A stretch of DNA of 64,000 bases from Papilionanthe hookeriana x Papilionanthe teres (Eukaryota > Streptophyta > Magnoliopsida > Asparagales > Orchidaceae). Under the pieces are notes generated by a model. That model searched no databases, was not told where the DNA came from, and saw nothing but the letters and a program-made list of their open reading frames with translations. The stretch covers positions 6,774,001 to 6,838,000 of the forward strand of contig CM040425.1 of the NCBI GenBank assembly GCA_022702705.1, written 5' to 3'. This document shows, in pieces, positions 22,260 through 35,331 of this stretch. Every line of letters starts with the position of its first letter. Within the stretch, counting starts at the first letter, position 1. Position numbers and translations under genes: made by a program.

Positions 22260-25014
22260 GAGGAAATAGGAGAGAGCTCTGTGAACCTAGCGATGAGTTG
22301 ATTTTCATTGTTTGAAAAGAACTTTAATATGAACATTGTACAAAAAAAATGTGAGTATCGATCTCTTAGGGATCCAACTGTCCAAAAAGAACTTTAATAT
22401 GAAACTAGTGATGAAGGAAGATCCCCTGAAGGGAGATTGTAGGACTCATCGATCTCACCGAACAAAGCTAGCCAAGTAAAAATTTTGTGAGGATGGCTGA
22501 TTGGTACCAACCAAGAATTCATTTGAAAGTTGACCAAGAGGATGCCTAACACTTTAACAAGGGAAAATTGATTTAATATGGAAGCCTATTCTACAGGAGA
22601 GCCCAAACAAGGGAACAGTCACTTCCACATCACTTTCAACAATCCAACGAGGACAAAAAATTTTTCGTCAGAAATCAGATCTTTGAGCCCCCAAAAGTTC
22701 AGGTGAGAGGGTTGAGTCAATCGAGGCCATCAAGTACAGTTTTTTTAGTGTATATCCATCATAAATCTTGAAGATTTCTATATAAATGATTAGATATGCA
22801 TTTGAAGAAAAACATATCATCTCCTAGTGAGGAAATATCACCTTAAAATTGATCTAACCTTTCAGATGATGACAATCTTTATGATTTATGGGTCTAATGA
22901 AATGAGTATTTTCTCTATCCTACAAAGGCAAGATTGGGTTTATTGTATTATATGGTGTTTTCCATAAGATGATGAAATATTTTAAGATTTATTGTTTTCG
23001 CTACCTTGCAAGGGCAAAATTATAAAAAAATTAAAGTTTAATATTTCAAAAACTAATTAACCAAATTAAAATAATTAACCCAAAAATTCCTTAGGCCCAT
23101 AATAAGCGCATAGCCCACCAAACCTACCATTCAATACAAACTCTAAAACTCAAAACTAAACCCTAAGTTTAAGCCCAAGGCCAAATCCACCTCGCCGAAG
23201 TCAACCCTAAACTATCACCCAAAATTAACCCCATTACCCATTAACCAATTAAGTGATAAAATGAAATAAGATAAAGTAAAATCAACCACCATCCAATCTA
23301 ATTCAAGCATTAAAGGATAAAAATCCATCATGTCTAAACCCAAACTCGTCCACATGGAACCCCAAACCATCAAAACCTCAATCAAGTCCAAGGGGTCTAG
23401 CTCCCGCCAAAACTCAGCCCAACCACCCAACCCAGACTCTTCTCAATCACCCAAGCTCTTCTCATGCGTCTTACATGGCAATTAGGGGAACTCGCGCCCA
23501 AAACTTAAAAAAAGAGAATGTGTCCTTTCCATTGTCTGAGACTCTTGCCAGAGCTCTTTTCAACATCTACCAATGCCTCTAGAGGATCCCCATGCACAAT
23601 CCAAGCTCCCTCATGGCCATAAACAACTCTAACTTGCAAGGCATGCACAAAACCAAACTCTCAAATTACTCAATCAAACTCTGTCTTGCATCTAAACTTA
23701 AGGCAAAAGGCTTAGCTTTCATTTCCTATCTTTTCTAGATCTTCTTCACTCCATATTGCCCTAATTTCACTAAGTCGTAATATTACCTCCCAAGGTCTCA
23801 CCCTCAACCATCTCAAAACTTAAAATTGACCCTCATAATAGCTTCACATAGGTCCAAAACTGTCTTCCCAACTGAATTACCCAATTCGTGCACTTTCCAA
23901 ACATATCCAACACCAAATCGAGCCACCATATGGTCTAGCCCATACTTGGATCCAACATCATAATATTGAACTTGAGGGAGCTTTTGAGCTCAAGGCCATC
24001 CCTCTCAACCATTCAAATCGAGGCCATACCTCTTTGACTAAGGTATAACTCAAAAATTCAAGAGCGGTCCTTGTGTTTTGTCTTTTATTTTATTATTATT
24101 TTTTGTATGTTAATCCAATGTATGCTAGTTGTATGGATGTGCTCCTTTGGGTGAGATCAAAATTTTGGATTAATTAGAATTTAATTTCATGTGTTTGGGC
24201 TTTAGAAATTAACCTTAGAAAGCATGCGGTTCGCGCGTTCAGTCGCGTTGGGGACGATGTCAGAGCATCGTCTAATTCTTTCTATTTGAAATGGCAGGCG
24301 ATGATGGAGTCTTATGGCGGAACGACGGAGGAGCTGAGCAGCAAATCGAAGGCACTTAGCCAACCTCGAGATGTCGCGTGGAGATCCAGAGAAACCGAGG
24401 ATGACACAACATCATGTCAGAGTAATAGATAAATAAGATTTTCTACATTTAAGAAATCTCTCTAAAAATTTAAAACAACTTTAAAAATTCAAAACCTAAT
24501 AAATAAAAATAAAAAATAAGATAAAAAAAGCTTGCAACTCAGTGGAGTTAAGAGCATTTAATAAAAATACATCCTTAATAAATCAATTCATAAATAATTT
24601 TAAAATTAATTAAAGGACTAGTACTCAATTTATTATCTAAATTTTTTGGAATGATGATTGACTAAATCTATAAGCGGATTTAACCTAACCTTAATTTAAA
24701 TTTTATAGTAAAAATAATAATAATAAATAAAATAGGATGAAAGGTAAAAGTAATCTATGCATACAAAAAACTTAAAATGTTAAAAATGTAATTACAATTC
24801 ATTAATAAAAGTTTAAAGCCATTAAGACATAAAAATACTCATAATTAAAGTAATAAAAAAAATTTGCAAAATTTCTAATTCATTAACCCATAAACCTAAA
24901 CATTTACTGAAAACTAAAAATTCACAAAACATAAACTAAAGTGGTTATCAATTAATCAAAGAATAAAATATAAGAAAATTGGATTAAATTAAAAGTAATT
25001 ACAGATATAACCTC

Positions 25015-25063
<49 letters not shown>

Positions 25064-26448
25064 TATATTATTATTATTATTATTATTACTATTATTACTA
25101 TATGATGACAAGCATCGTAAATATGAAGCATTTAACTAAAAAATTATTAAGAGTCAAAGGATAACCAAACACTTAACAAAAACTCATATCAAATTCAACA
25201 ACTATTAGTTATCAAAGAGTAGAACCATTAATTAATCACCCTAAAATGTTAAAAAACAAACATTAAAACACATAAATAACCCCACACCTTGAGACGGAGC
25301 GGCTTAGGGCAAGAATGATAGGCTAATAAGCATATCCCTCATGAAATACAAAGCTTAAGAAAAAAACACAAAACAACTAAATCAAAAACAACTTAAGACA
25401 CATAGAACCAATACTCAAACTCAAGCTTCACTAAGTAACCAAACAAAAGATGAACCTAAATGTAAATTAGACATTAAACAAACTCTAAAATAACAACAAG
25501 TGATACTAAACAAGAAAAACGTTTAAGTTACAAAGTCATTATAACTTAAAGCAAACCCTAAAAATCCATTAAAATTTTTAAATAAACTTAACTAAACCAA
25601 CCCTAGTCTGTGAGGAATCCATGGCTGAGGTAACCTATGATGTTTAACAAGGACTCTCATTATTCATAACCAAGTATTATTCAAAACCAAGTAGACAACA
25701 AAAAGTAATGACCCTGAAACAACAGAACCATGGAATCTTGACCAGGGTCTTCATAAACACAATTCTAATAAAAATAAAATTTATTAAAAGAAAATCCTGG
25801 TAAAAATAAAACTGATTATAGAAAATTTTATTAAAAATCAAATTGGCTAAAAGTTAAATAAAAGTCGAATAAGATAAAAATCATTAGCTCAAAAACTTTG
25901 AAAGATATGAAAATGTAAAGTAAATCCTTAACGAACAAACATAACTGAATGCAACTTGAACAATAATAATTAACCCCTAGGTCTATGAAGATCTCTTGGA
26001 CAATGCAACTCATAGTTGGTGACAAAAATTGTCAGTCAAAATATGTTAACTACCTCTCCTGGTTTTTGATCTAAAATCAATGACCCCGGGATAATAGAAT
26101 ACCATGGGCATCTTAACCCGGATCTTCTTAAATAATTTTTTTTTAAAATTTTCTCAATTCTTCATTTACCCTTTAGATTTCATAAGGTACTTACCCTTTA
26201 GATGTCAAAGGAGTAGATAAATTTTTATGACACGATTGATATGTTTGCTCGCTAGACGCTTGCTAGGATGAGTATTTGATTCTATATTACACAAGATTGC
26301 GATAGATTTTTTGAACATGTTTCAAGGTTGTCATAGTAAGCTTAGGATGTGTTAGCTCTATTTTGTAGGGTTGTTGTAGTTAAAACGAGGATACTATAGT
26401 AACATAGGATTTTCTTTTTGCGGTGAGAGTTACTTTTTGGTTGATTGA
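22260..26448. other. Gene-free, transposon-derived stretch
   Basis: No gene seen. 23080-23460 is C/A-rich on the plus strand (TTTGGG-like on minus), resembling in reverse the tract at 33400-34790. A 50-odd-base motif, AATGACCC...CCATGG...ACC(A/C)GG(G/A)TCTTC, occurs at 25706-25756 and again at 26079-26133. 24230-24430 is locally GC-richer. I read this as old LTR-retrotransposon sequence, probably minus strand, without being able to define ends. Confidence 0.45.
25015..25101. repeat. (AAT)n followed by (ATT)n, hairpin-forming
   Basis: About 16 AAT units, a short ATATAT centre, then ATT units with two ATTACT variants. The two arms are complementary and could form a long cruciform. Confidence 0.95.
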
Positions 26449-28140
26449 TGATGTGCCTAAAAAAGTACTATTTTTATGTTATATTTTATACTGATATTGC
26501 ACTTTAAAAGTATGTTTTCTTGTGTTTTTGGTTGTAACCACATCAAATTGAAGAATTTGAATTGGATTGGAGCAAAAGGAACAAAAAATGGACCAAAATG
26601 GAGCAAACCGGGTCGAACCGAGGCACATCGGAGCATTGGGGGTAGAAATCGGGCACTTAGGTGCTTGTGCCCGGCTCTTAAGTGTCCCAAAATGGCTCTT
26701 AGGTGTCACCAGACAGAGAGGATGGCGCTTAAGCGCCCACCGGTGACAATTTTCAACATATCTTCAGAGCGCCAGTCGATTGGATGTTTCAAGCAGTATT
26801 CTTGTCATTGGAAATGATAAAATGGAATTTAGAGAAGGATTTGGGTGGTTAAAAGGATGTTTTTGAAGACTTTTTAAAAGGTACTTGAGGTACCTTTTGG
26901 ATGATTCATTAAATATGGACACTTTTGAAGAGACACTTAAGGACCTCTTGGGAAATTATAAATAAGGCTTGGAAATGTTTCTAAAACTCTCTTAAACTCA
27001 AAAACTAATTTGAAGAGGAGAAGAAGGCTTGGTGAAAAAGAAGAAGGCTTAGGCGAGAGCCTCGAGTGAGGCGACAAGGTAAGAGAGAAAGAGAGAGAAA
27101 GTAATATATTTATTCTTTTCCTTTCACTTTGTTCTTGGAGAGGATTGCAATGAGATTGCTTTTGCTATATAAGGAGAGTTTAATTTCCATCAAAGATATG
27201 TATTTTCATTATGTTTTGATTTGAATCTAGTACTTTGTTTGGATGGTTTCAAAGACTTGATTAATGAAAATTTCTTGTTGTTTCTCCATGTGTAGTGAGT
27301 TGTTTTCTTTGTTATTCCCTTTTATAATGAATTGGTATGCATGTGTAGGATATAAAATTGAGTAGAGTGAGAATATATTGTGATTATTTTACTTTTTTCT
27401 TCATTTACATGTAAACTTGATCAACTTGCATGTTAAAATATGTTGTGAGAACGTGCAAGATCCGTGATGGTGTTGACTTATATGGACGAGAATGTAGTCC
27501 ATATGGTCGAGTGCAAATAAACAGGAAAATAATCTTTGATGGGTGTAGAACTAGTGGACTATGGAGTGACAGGCTAAAGCCCCCTAATTTGTTCTATTGT
27601 TTTAGGTTTTGATGCGAGATATTAGCCTCCAGATGGAGGGTTAAGAGGGAATTCTAGAGTGAGCTAATATCTTTCCTGCCTAGCCCGTCTTCAGAACTAT
27701 TCAAACTTTAGATTAACAAATATTCTTTATAGCATCTCTAGTAAAGGTAAAGAATATAATTGGTTCTATTTGTCACAATCTCTCTCGCTACTTGTTTTAC
27801 TTTTACACGTGTCACTAATTTCATTATATCAGGAAGGGTACTTTTAATATATTAAACCCTACTTTTTGATTTTCACTAAGTATTTTAATTTATAAGTAGA
27901 AGTAGTATTGTAATGATTGTTGTAGGATATAATCAAAATCAAACCTTTATCGACCTTCCAAGCTAGGGCATGTTATTGTAGACTAGTTTTTCTCTTGAAA
28001 ACCGCTGTGATTAACCTCAATCTTCGTGAGATCAATATTTTGAGCTTAATGAGAAAGTCTTATATTACTTGATAATGATACGTACACTTGCATAGTATCT
28101 CTACTATTTAAAGATATAATTTAAATCTTACTTTGCTTGG
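26449..28140 (+). mobile_element. Ty3/gypsy LTR (Athila/Tat-like), copy 1
   Basis: Starts TGATGTGCCTAAAAAAG and runs about 1.7 kb to the primer binding site region. Internal landmarks: the ATTGCACTTTAAAAG block also seen in the LTRs at 46788 and 51096, a GC-rich palindromic block ending GGCGCTTAAGCGCC (about 26724), a TATA-like ATTATAAATAAGG (about 26956), and GATACGTACACTTGCAT near the 3' end. It is followed by three tRNA-Asp-type primer binding sites, so it is a 5' LTR. Confidence 0.75.
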
Positions 28141-28360
28141 GATCAAGTTTTTGGTGTCATTGCCGGGGATTAAAATCTTCAAGTAGGTGTGCCAACTTCA
28201 TAAATCCTTACATATAAAAATATCAGGATCAAGTTTTTGGAGCCATTGCCAGGGATTAAAATCTTCAACTTGTGGTGTCAACTTCATTAATCCTTACATA
28301 TAAAAAATATCGGGATCAAGTTTTTTGCGCCATTGCCGTGGATCACAATGGTTGATCTTG
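28141..28360 (+). repeat. Three tandem copies of a tRNA-Asp-type primer binding site
   Basis: The GGATCAAGTTTTTGG segment with its primer binding site occurs three times, 86-87 bases apart: 28152-28169 (TGGTGTCATTGCCGGGGA), 28238-28255 (TGGAGCCATTGCCAGGGA) and 28325-28342 (TTGCGCCATTGCCGTGGA). Each differs from the tRNA-Asp complement TGGCGCCGTTGCCGGGGA by a few bases. The 68-base spacer (TTAAAATCTTCAA... to CTTACATATAAAAA) is copied with it. Confidence 0.88.
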
Positions 28361-28839
28361 AATTTTAGGAGAATTTTAGTTGAATTAATTTGGTTTAGAT
28401 TTGGAAAACTATAGTGTCGTAAAAACTATTTTTGTGTGAAAAGTATTTTTTGTATTGATAAGTGTTGTGAACAAACTATTTGTGTGAAGAACAAGGTGTT
28501 TGTGAAAATATTTTGTTGTGTTGACTATATTTTTTATTTTATTTTTTTTAATTGTTAATGTATTGTTTGTTGTGTTGTATATGTGAAATAAAAGATTTGT
28601 AGGACTTGTGCTTTATGATCCCGAGTTAGAAAAATAGGAATAAAATCAAAAAACAGAGAGGACTTGAGAAACTAGAAATGAAAATGTAAAACATTCAAAA
28701 TAATAACATGAAAAATCATCATAAAACATTGAGGAATTATGTTAGTCCTATGACAGATGAAATTCACTCAAGTATACAAAACCCTGTCATTGAAGCTAAC
28801 TCATTTGAACTAAATCACAAAACAACTAATTTGTGGGCA
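28361..28839 (+). mobile_element. Internal (gag 5') remnant of the copy 1 retroelement
   Basis: At 28611-28637 the plus strand reads LYDPELEK then a stop, resembling the start of gag in Athila-like elements (LYDPE...). Beyond it the sequence runs directly into the oppositely oriented LTR copy 2, so the element is truncated after a few hundred bases. Confidence 0.5.
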
Positions 28840-30284
28840 TGATCCCCGAAATATTTATGCTTACGATTTAGATAGGCAATTTATGATTTATAATATGGGA
28901 TACTACATACGTATGCATATTGTTTATCAAGTAATATAGGACTTTCTGATTAAGCCCCGAGATATCGAACCCACAGGGAAATGTGTAAAACTTTAAAGAA
29001 ATAAGAAAAATAACTTTTTACTTTTTTAATTGATTTTTGTAAGTAAGTTTTAAGGTTTTAATTTTGAAAAGTTGTTTTTGATATTTTTAATAAAACGTTA
29101 AGCAGGAAATAATATTATCAATACTCTAAACATGATATAAAAGTTATAAGAATCAAATATCCTTTTCCTTCTTCAATGAATTAGTAATAATTATGGATAT
29201 TTATGTTGTGGAAGTATTTAAATGTATTGTGCCAAATCAGAGCAATTATATTCTTTACCTTTACTTGGTTCTATAAAGAAAATTTGAAATTTTGAAATTT
29301 TGTAGATGGGTTAGGCAGGGAAGATATCAGCTCTCACTCTAGAGTTCCCTCGAGTCCCTCCACCTGGGTCTAACATCTTATAACAAAATTAAAAATAACT
29401 AACCAAATTAGGGGGCTTTAGCCTGTCAATCTAAAGTCCTCTAATTTTACTCCCCAATAAAGCACATCTCCCTATATATTTGCATTCAATCATATGAACT
29501 ACAACTCTCACCCATCTAATTTCATGTGATTCTTTCCTATTGTTGTTAGAGACAATACCGCATTGGATCTTACATAATCTCACAAAAAATTTTAACATCT
29601 TAATTGGCCAAATCAAGAAGTAAATTAAGCTCAAGGAATTGAATCATCAAAATTTATTCCAGCATTAAACACTTATACTTTCCACAACATACTTCCATAA
29701 TTTAATTACTTCATCATCTAAGAAAGAAAAAGATAGTAAACTACTCAGATTTCATGAAGAAAACATAAACACACTTGATATGAAAGCATAAACCATAATG
29801 AAAACACAACAATCTTACTTAAAAATAAAATGTAAAAACAAAGATAAATACTTATCTAAAAATCCGCTCCACCAGACTCTAGAAGTTCCTTTGAAATTTT
29901 GTTTTCCACAATACAACTCTACAGAGGTTGTCACCCAACTCTGATGACTCGAATAAGAACTTTAAACTTCAATAAATACTAGATATAAGGATAAAATAAA
30001 ATTACTGAGAAGAAGGCTTACACCAACCCTTTTTCCTTTCTTACTCTCTACTCTCTACTTACAACTATAGAAAAGAAGAACTCTAAAACACACTTTCAAT
30101 ACTAAAAACTACCACTCTCTTCAACAACCACTAACAATAACCACCTTGCAAATTATGAGGCTTCATTTTTATAATTTTCCAAAAGGTGCCTTGGTGTCTC
30201 TTCAAATCATGTCCAGATTCAATGTATCCACCAAAAGATGCATCCCTTCAATCATACTTGCTGCCCAAAGGAAATTAAGGAAGT
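28840..30284 (-). mobile_element. Ty3/gypsy LTR, copy 2, 5'-truncated
   Basis: Minus-strand end GGGGATCA at 28840. It shares in reverse the 27430-27760 segment of copy 1 (AGGCTAAAGCCCCCTAATTTG-like, read as TAGCCTGTCAATC on plus) and a TATA-like ATTATAAAAATG near 30170. The 5' part of the LTR is missing where copy 3 begins. Confidence 0.68.
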
Positions 30285-31981
30285 TGATGCCCAAATATTT
30301 ATGCTTACTATTTAGATATGAAATTTATGATTTGTAATATGACATTTTGATGCACGAGACTTATATTTTGCAAGAATTTATGAACTCAAACTTATATATT
30401 TATAATGATTTTGTTAAGTCTAAGCATTCAACACAAGTATACATATCGTATCAAGTAATACAGGGCTCTAATAGAGTCCTAGTTATCGATCTCAAACGGA
30501 AAGTTTGAAATGTAAGAAAACGTTCATAATATAAATAATATATCACTAAAATCCGATATTTAAATAACACTTAAGGTTTAACACATACTCCTACTAACAC
30601 TATGAAGAAAAGAGTAACAATTAACTAAACTACAATTACTTCTAACAACTTTAAAAACATAATTAACTAACAGACACACTAAATTAAGTATTTGAAAGGT
30701 TTTCGATTTATAAGAAAAGTATCTTTCCTCTTGCGATGAGAATATGATGTGTGGATTGATATGAAACAATTATCTATATTTTTGTGCCAAATAGGAGCAT
30801 AGATGATCCTTTGCCCTTAAAAGAGTTCCCCCTCTTCTAAGCAAGAAAAGAACATTGACATATCCTATGTTTAGTTACTAAATATAAGGCTAGGCTGGGA
30901 GGATACAAGCTCTCACTTCGGAGCTCCCACTCACCCTTCACCAGAATGCTAACATTTGATATTTGTTACTAATCTTAGAACCAATTTGGGGATTTCAGCC
31001 TGTCATCATGAAATCTCCACATTGAAGTCTATCAAAACATATTTCCCTATTCATTTGCACTCAATTCCCATGAACTACGCAATTCATCCATAGAAATTGA
31101 ATGGATCTTTCATTATTCTTATAGGACATTAAATCATTTCAAACTTAATGTTCGACAACATATTTTAACATTTCAATTGGCCAAATTGAAAAATAAATTA
31201 AATTTGAAATTAAAATCCATTTTCTTCATTACATTAAAAGCACATCAAATCCACATCAATCCATCATCACATCTCTATGCAAGAAGAAAGACAAGGGAGA
31301 CTACTCAGAATTCATGGAGAAGAAACAATAAAACATGAATTTTATATATAAAAGAAAAGTCATACAACCACAAAAGAAAATACAACTTATCTCTTTCTCT
31401 TCCCCAATGCAATTCCCTTGAAGTTCCTTTGAATCTTCTTCTCTCTTTTCTTTACAACACTTGATTCTCTATTTAGAATGGAAAAGAAGAAGCAATCTCT
31501 CACTTTACTCCTTCTCCTTCACTCCTTAGAGAAGAATTCCTCTCAAATCCTTACTCTACACTCACTTCTTCTAAACCCTAACACTTAACACTCACTAAAA
31601 CTACACTAGAAGTGAATAAACACCATTTCGTTTAAAAATAGTTACTTATAAGATAGGGATGAAATCCAAAGAGTTTTTCATAGGCATCCATTCAAAAATT
31701 CGCCAAAATTCTTCCAATTTGAATTCCACAGAGCTTGAGAGCCTACGGCGCTACATACGTGCCATTATTTCTGAGTCTGGATTTGGGCGCGGTGGCGCCC
31801 GAACACCTTTTCATCTTTTTGCTCATTTTGCTCTGAATTCGGTCCTTTTCACTTCTTTTCACTCAATCACCTAAAATCATCATACCTATAATGAATGCGT
31901 AGAAAATCATTCTTTAAGTGCGATATCGCAAAAAAATGGGTAAAATTATATAACAAAAGCGTATATATTTTTGGTGCATCG
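30285..31981 (-). mobile_element. Ty3/gypsy LTR, copy 3
   Basis: About 1.7 kb, minus strand. Ends in GGGCATCA at 30285; upper limit near CGATGCACCAAAAATATA at 31981. It contains the GC-rich block GGGCGCGGTGGCGCCC (about 31788) and the GATACGATATGTATACTTG segment near its 3' end. No primer binding site follows on the minus strand and no 5-base duplication was found, so it is a solo or rearranged LTR next to copy 2. Confidence 0.7.
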
Positions 31982-31989
31982 ATGTTCCC

Positions 31990-34900
31990 GGTCCGAAGGA
32001 TACAAAATCCACGTAATTCTCATGCCATAGTGAATTATGCATGCTAATGGAGAATTAAAATACTCGGAATAGTGTTTAATTAATTAAAAATTTAGACTCG
32101 GCAAAATAACTTAATTCTTTTCCCATTATTCTCCTTTGTTAACTTAGCAAGAGGGTATTTTCTTTTTAATTTTTTTGAATTTTTCTATGCTAAGATATGC
32201 ATTTTTCAAAGTTTATGGTATTTAAATAAATAGAAAATACCTAATTTCCTACTTATCCACGTCGGCGCCACCTCGGCGGGTCGAAAGAATGCACACACGG
32301 CCTCTTTGGTTGGGGCCGCCTTGAGTCGGCGTCATGCGGCTCCGCGGTTTCGTCTCATCTCCTTATCCGATGCCATGGCGAGTCCATTCGATACATGCTC
32401 GATCCGACGGTCGTGGTCATCGTCCCGTCTAGTTGACAGAGAGCGTCACCCCACCCTTAAAACCACAGATCCTCATCTCTCGACGAATCACACGAGGTTT
32501 AATCCTATGTGCTCTTTTAGACAATGGCTATAAATCCATTACAGCTAACATGCATCTAAATTAAGCCAAAAGAAATGGAGAATCGGTTGGAAGCTAGGGA
32601 AAGAGAGAGGGTTGATACCTTGGCTGCGAGAAGTGAAGACTGATCAAAGATGCTCTACACCTTTGTGGTTGTCCAAGGAGGCTAGGAATGAAGCCTTGAG
32701 CAATGGTGAATTACAGATATGTAAGTGATCGAAACCCGATTTGGAGCTCTAGCCGATATAACGAGATGGGTGGTCTGGTGATGGGGCTTTCAGCTGAGGA
32801 ACTTATTCTCTTGATGTGGGGATGGTGTGGGTGTAGTTAATTTGATTTTGGTGAAGTTTTTGAATATTTCATGTTTAAGGCGTGAATTTCGGTTGAGAAA
32901 TTGGGCTCGGCCAGAAGGAATTCTGGGCGGGGAGGACGGTAGAGGATCAAGTTCTCTTAGTTGAGACGATGGGAGCAATTTGGGGAGGGATTCATGGAGA
33001 AAATTTTCAGCACCTGATTTTGGCCGTGAGGAGGTCCATTTATGGCCGAGGCCAATTGGCTAAGCTCAGAGGCCGGGGATGGGTGAGTCGGTTTCTTAGG
33101 TGGAGGGTAGAGAAGCTCAATGGTAATTTGAAATTTGAGGTGGCCAGCGGTGGGGTTTGGGTGTGTTTAGCTTGAAGGTGGCTCTGGGTTGGCTCCCTCC
33201 GGCGACTAGGCCGGCAGGCAAAGGACAGGGAGCTGACCCTGAGGTCAAGTGAGCTGACCTTGAGGTCGGGTGAGCCGGGGGAGGTTTAATGGTGATTAAT
33301 CGATTTTGGGAGGTTTTGGGGCAAGGTAAAAGGAGATTTAGCAGCAAGGGAGAAATCCCTAAAATGCACGGGGACCACTTTGGTCATGGCTCATCTAGCT
33401 TGGGTTAGGTGGATCTAGGGTGGTTCCTGGGGTCCAATTGGTGGCTGTGGAGGGGTTGGTTTAATCACATTTGGTTTAATTTGGTTAAGTTTGGTCATAT
33501 GTTCAATTTGGTTCATTTGGGTTAAGGTTGGGCTAACTTGGGTTTGAGCTTGAGTTGGATCAAATTGATTGATAAAAAATGTGCAAATGATTGCTAAGAA
33601 TGGTTGGGAAGAGTGTTGGAAGAGTTTCAAATCAATTTGGAGGGTCAATTTGATGGAATTTGGGTGATTTGATTAACTTGGTCACCATGGGTTAAACTTG
33701 GGTTTAGGCTAGGTTAGAGCTTGGCTAGGGCTCAATTAATGGTTGAAGTGATGTAGGTGATTGTTATGAAAGGTTTAGGATAGAAATTGGGTGGAAATTT
33801 TGGGTTTAAGGGATTCCAATTTGGGGAGTTAAGGTCATTGTGGCAACCTTAGGGTATATTTGGGAATTTTGGTTCCAAATGATTTTTTTGGGATTTTGAT
33901 GAACATTTGGGCAAATGAATGTTGTATTTGGTATGAGAATGTTTTAAGGAAGAGTTTGGAATTTGGTTTGAGGAAAAATTGGTGGCTTTGGGCCATTTTG
34001 GGGTAGATGTACATAAGGCCAAAATTGGGGTTTTTGTATTAAAGTTGAAATTGAATTCGAATGTAGACGAATTTGGCTTGTATTTGATTTAAATTAGTAT
34101 TTGGGATGTTGAATTTCAGTTTGAAATTGAATTTGATCAAAATTAGGGTTAATTGGGTTGATTTGGTTTGACATTGGGCCTATTTGGGTTAAGTAGAGCG
34201 AGTTGGGATTTTGGGTTGAAAGTGGTTTAATTTGGCAAAATTGAGTTATGGTGTAGTTGAATAAAATGAAATTGGGAATATTTGAGACATTTTGAAATTT
34301 TTTGGGAATTTTTGGAATTTTTGGAAATTTGGGTTAAGATGGGTATTTGGGGTATTTGGAGGTTATTTGGAGTGTATTGGGGTATTTTGGTGGACTTAAG
34401 AGTTGGGAGCTTGTTTTGAAATATTTTTTTAAGAAATTTGGATAATTTTGGGTAATTTTGGATGATTTTTTTTTTTATGATTTGGTAGTCGTATGGGGCA
34501 ATTTAGGTAAATTTGGGTAGGTTTAGGTGGAGTTTAGGGGCAATGGGTCAAAAATTGAAATATTGGGAAAATGGAATTGGGTTATAGTTGAGTGAGTGAA
34601 ATAGTTTAGATTGAGCCATGGACCCCGAAAAGTGATCATTTTGAACACTAATATGTTGTTTCTAACCCTCTTAGCCGAAATTTAAGGGTTTGGATCCATC
34701 TATGAGTGCTCTAATGAGATCGGAACGAGATTGGGCAAAAATGGTTTAGGGTTTAGGATGTGTGTAGGAGTGGTGTGTACAAGGCTGGACCTCGCGAACC
34801 CGGGCCACCCCGGTTTGTCTGGGCTTGATCATTCTATAGGAACCTATCCTTGTCTCTCCACAGAACAGTGCTAACCTTCAGAGTGATTTGGAGGTTGATG

Positions 34901-35160
34901 ACCGTATGTAGGATTTGAGAGTTAAGATTTGGTTTGAATTCCCCAAATGGTGGGTTCCATCGCAGTCTTCTAGGATGAGTCGGAAATTCTATGACTGGAG
35001 GTCTAGCACTAAGAGGAAAGAAATACCTCACCAAAGAGGTCAACAATTCTTTATTTTATTTACGTGGTCATACAAAACAATATTACATCCGAACCTCGGA
35101 CTTATCTACGAGTGCGAGATTTCATTAATATACGGTCGTGTGTTATATCGACCCACCTAA
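31990..35160. other. Gene-free stretch with G/T-skewed TTTGGG-rich tract
   Basis: 32250-32560 is GC-richer with no recognisable exon. From about 33400 to 34790 the plus strand is strongly G/T-rich, made of imperfect TTTGGG, TTGGGTTAAG and AATTTGGG strings, and contains GGTTTAGGGTTTAGG at about 34746. This looks like the body of an old LTR or other repeat. Open frames here follow from composition. Confidence 0.5.
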
Positions 35161-35212
35161 AAAAATTAAATAGAATAGAGGTTATTGAGTGGAACAAGAG
35201 AGTTATTTGAGT

Positions 35213-35331
35213 GGAGCTGTAGATGTTATTGAAGAGTTATTGAGGTGTTATTGTGGTATTAGCTTAGTAGGTGGAGCTAATGAATGTTATTGGAAGAGTT
35301 ATTGAGGTGTTATTGGAGTATTAGCTTGATA
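35213..35331. repeat. Two tandem 60-base units
   Basis: GGAGCTGTAGATGTTATTGA starts one copy at 35213 and GGAGCTAATGAATGTTATTG the next at 35273; both continue through GAGTTATTGAGGTGTTATTG and GTATTAGCTT. Confidence 0.85.

Noticed and set aside
28152..28342. Possible tRNA-Asp gene
   Set aside because: Only the 18-base complement of the tRNA 3' end is present, three times, after an LTR; there is no cloverleaf, so these are primer binding sites.
34740..34765. Interstitial telomere repeat
   Set aside because: Only about two TTTAGGG units in a broadly TTTGGG-rich tract; not enough for a telomeric array.
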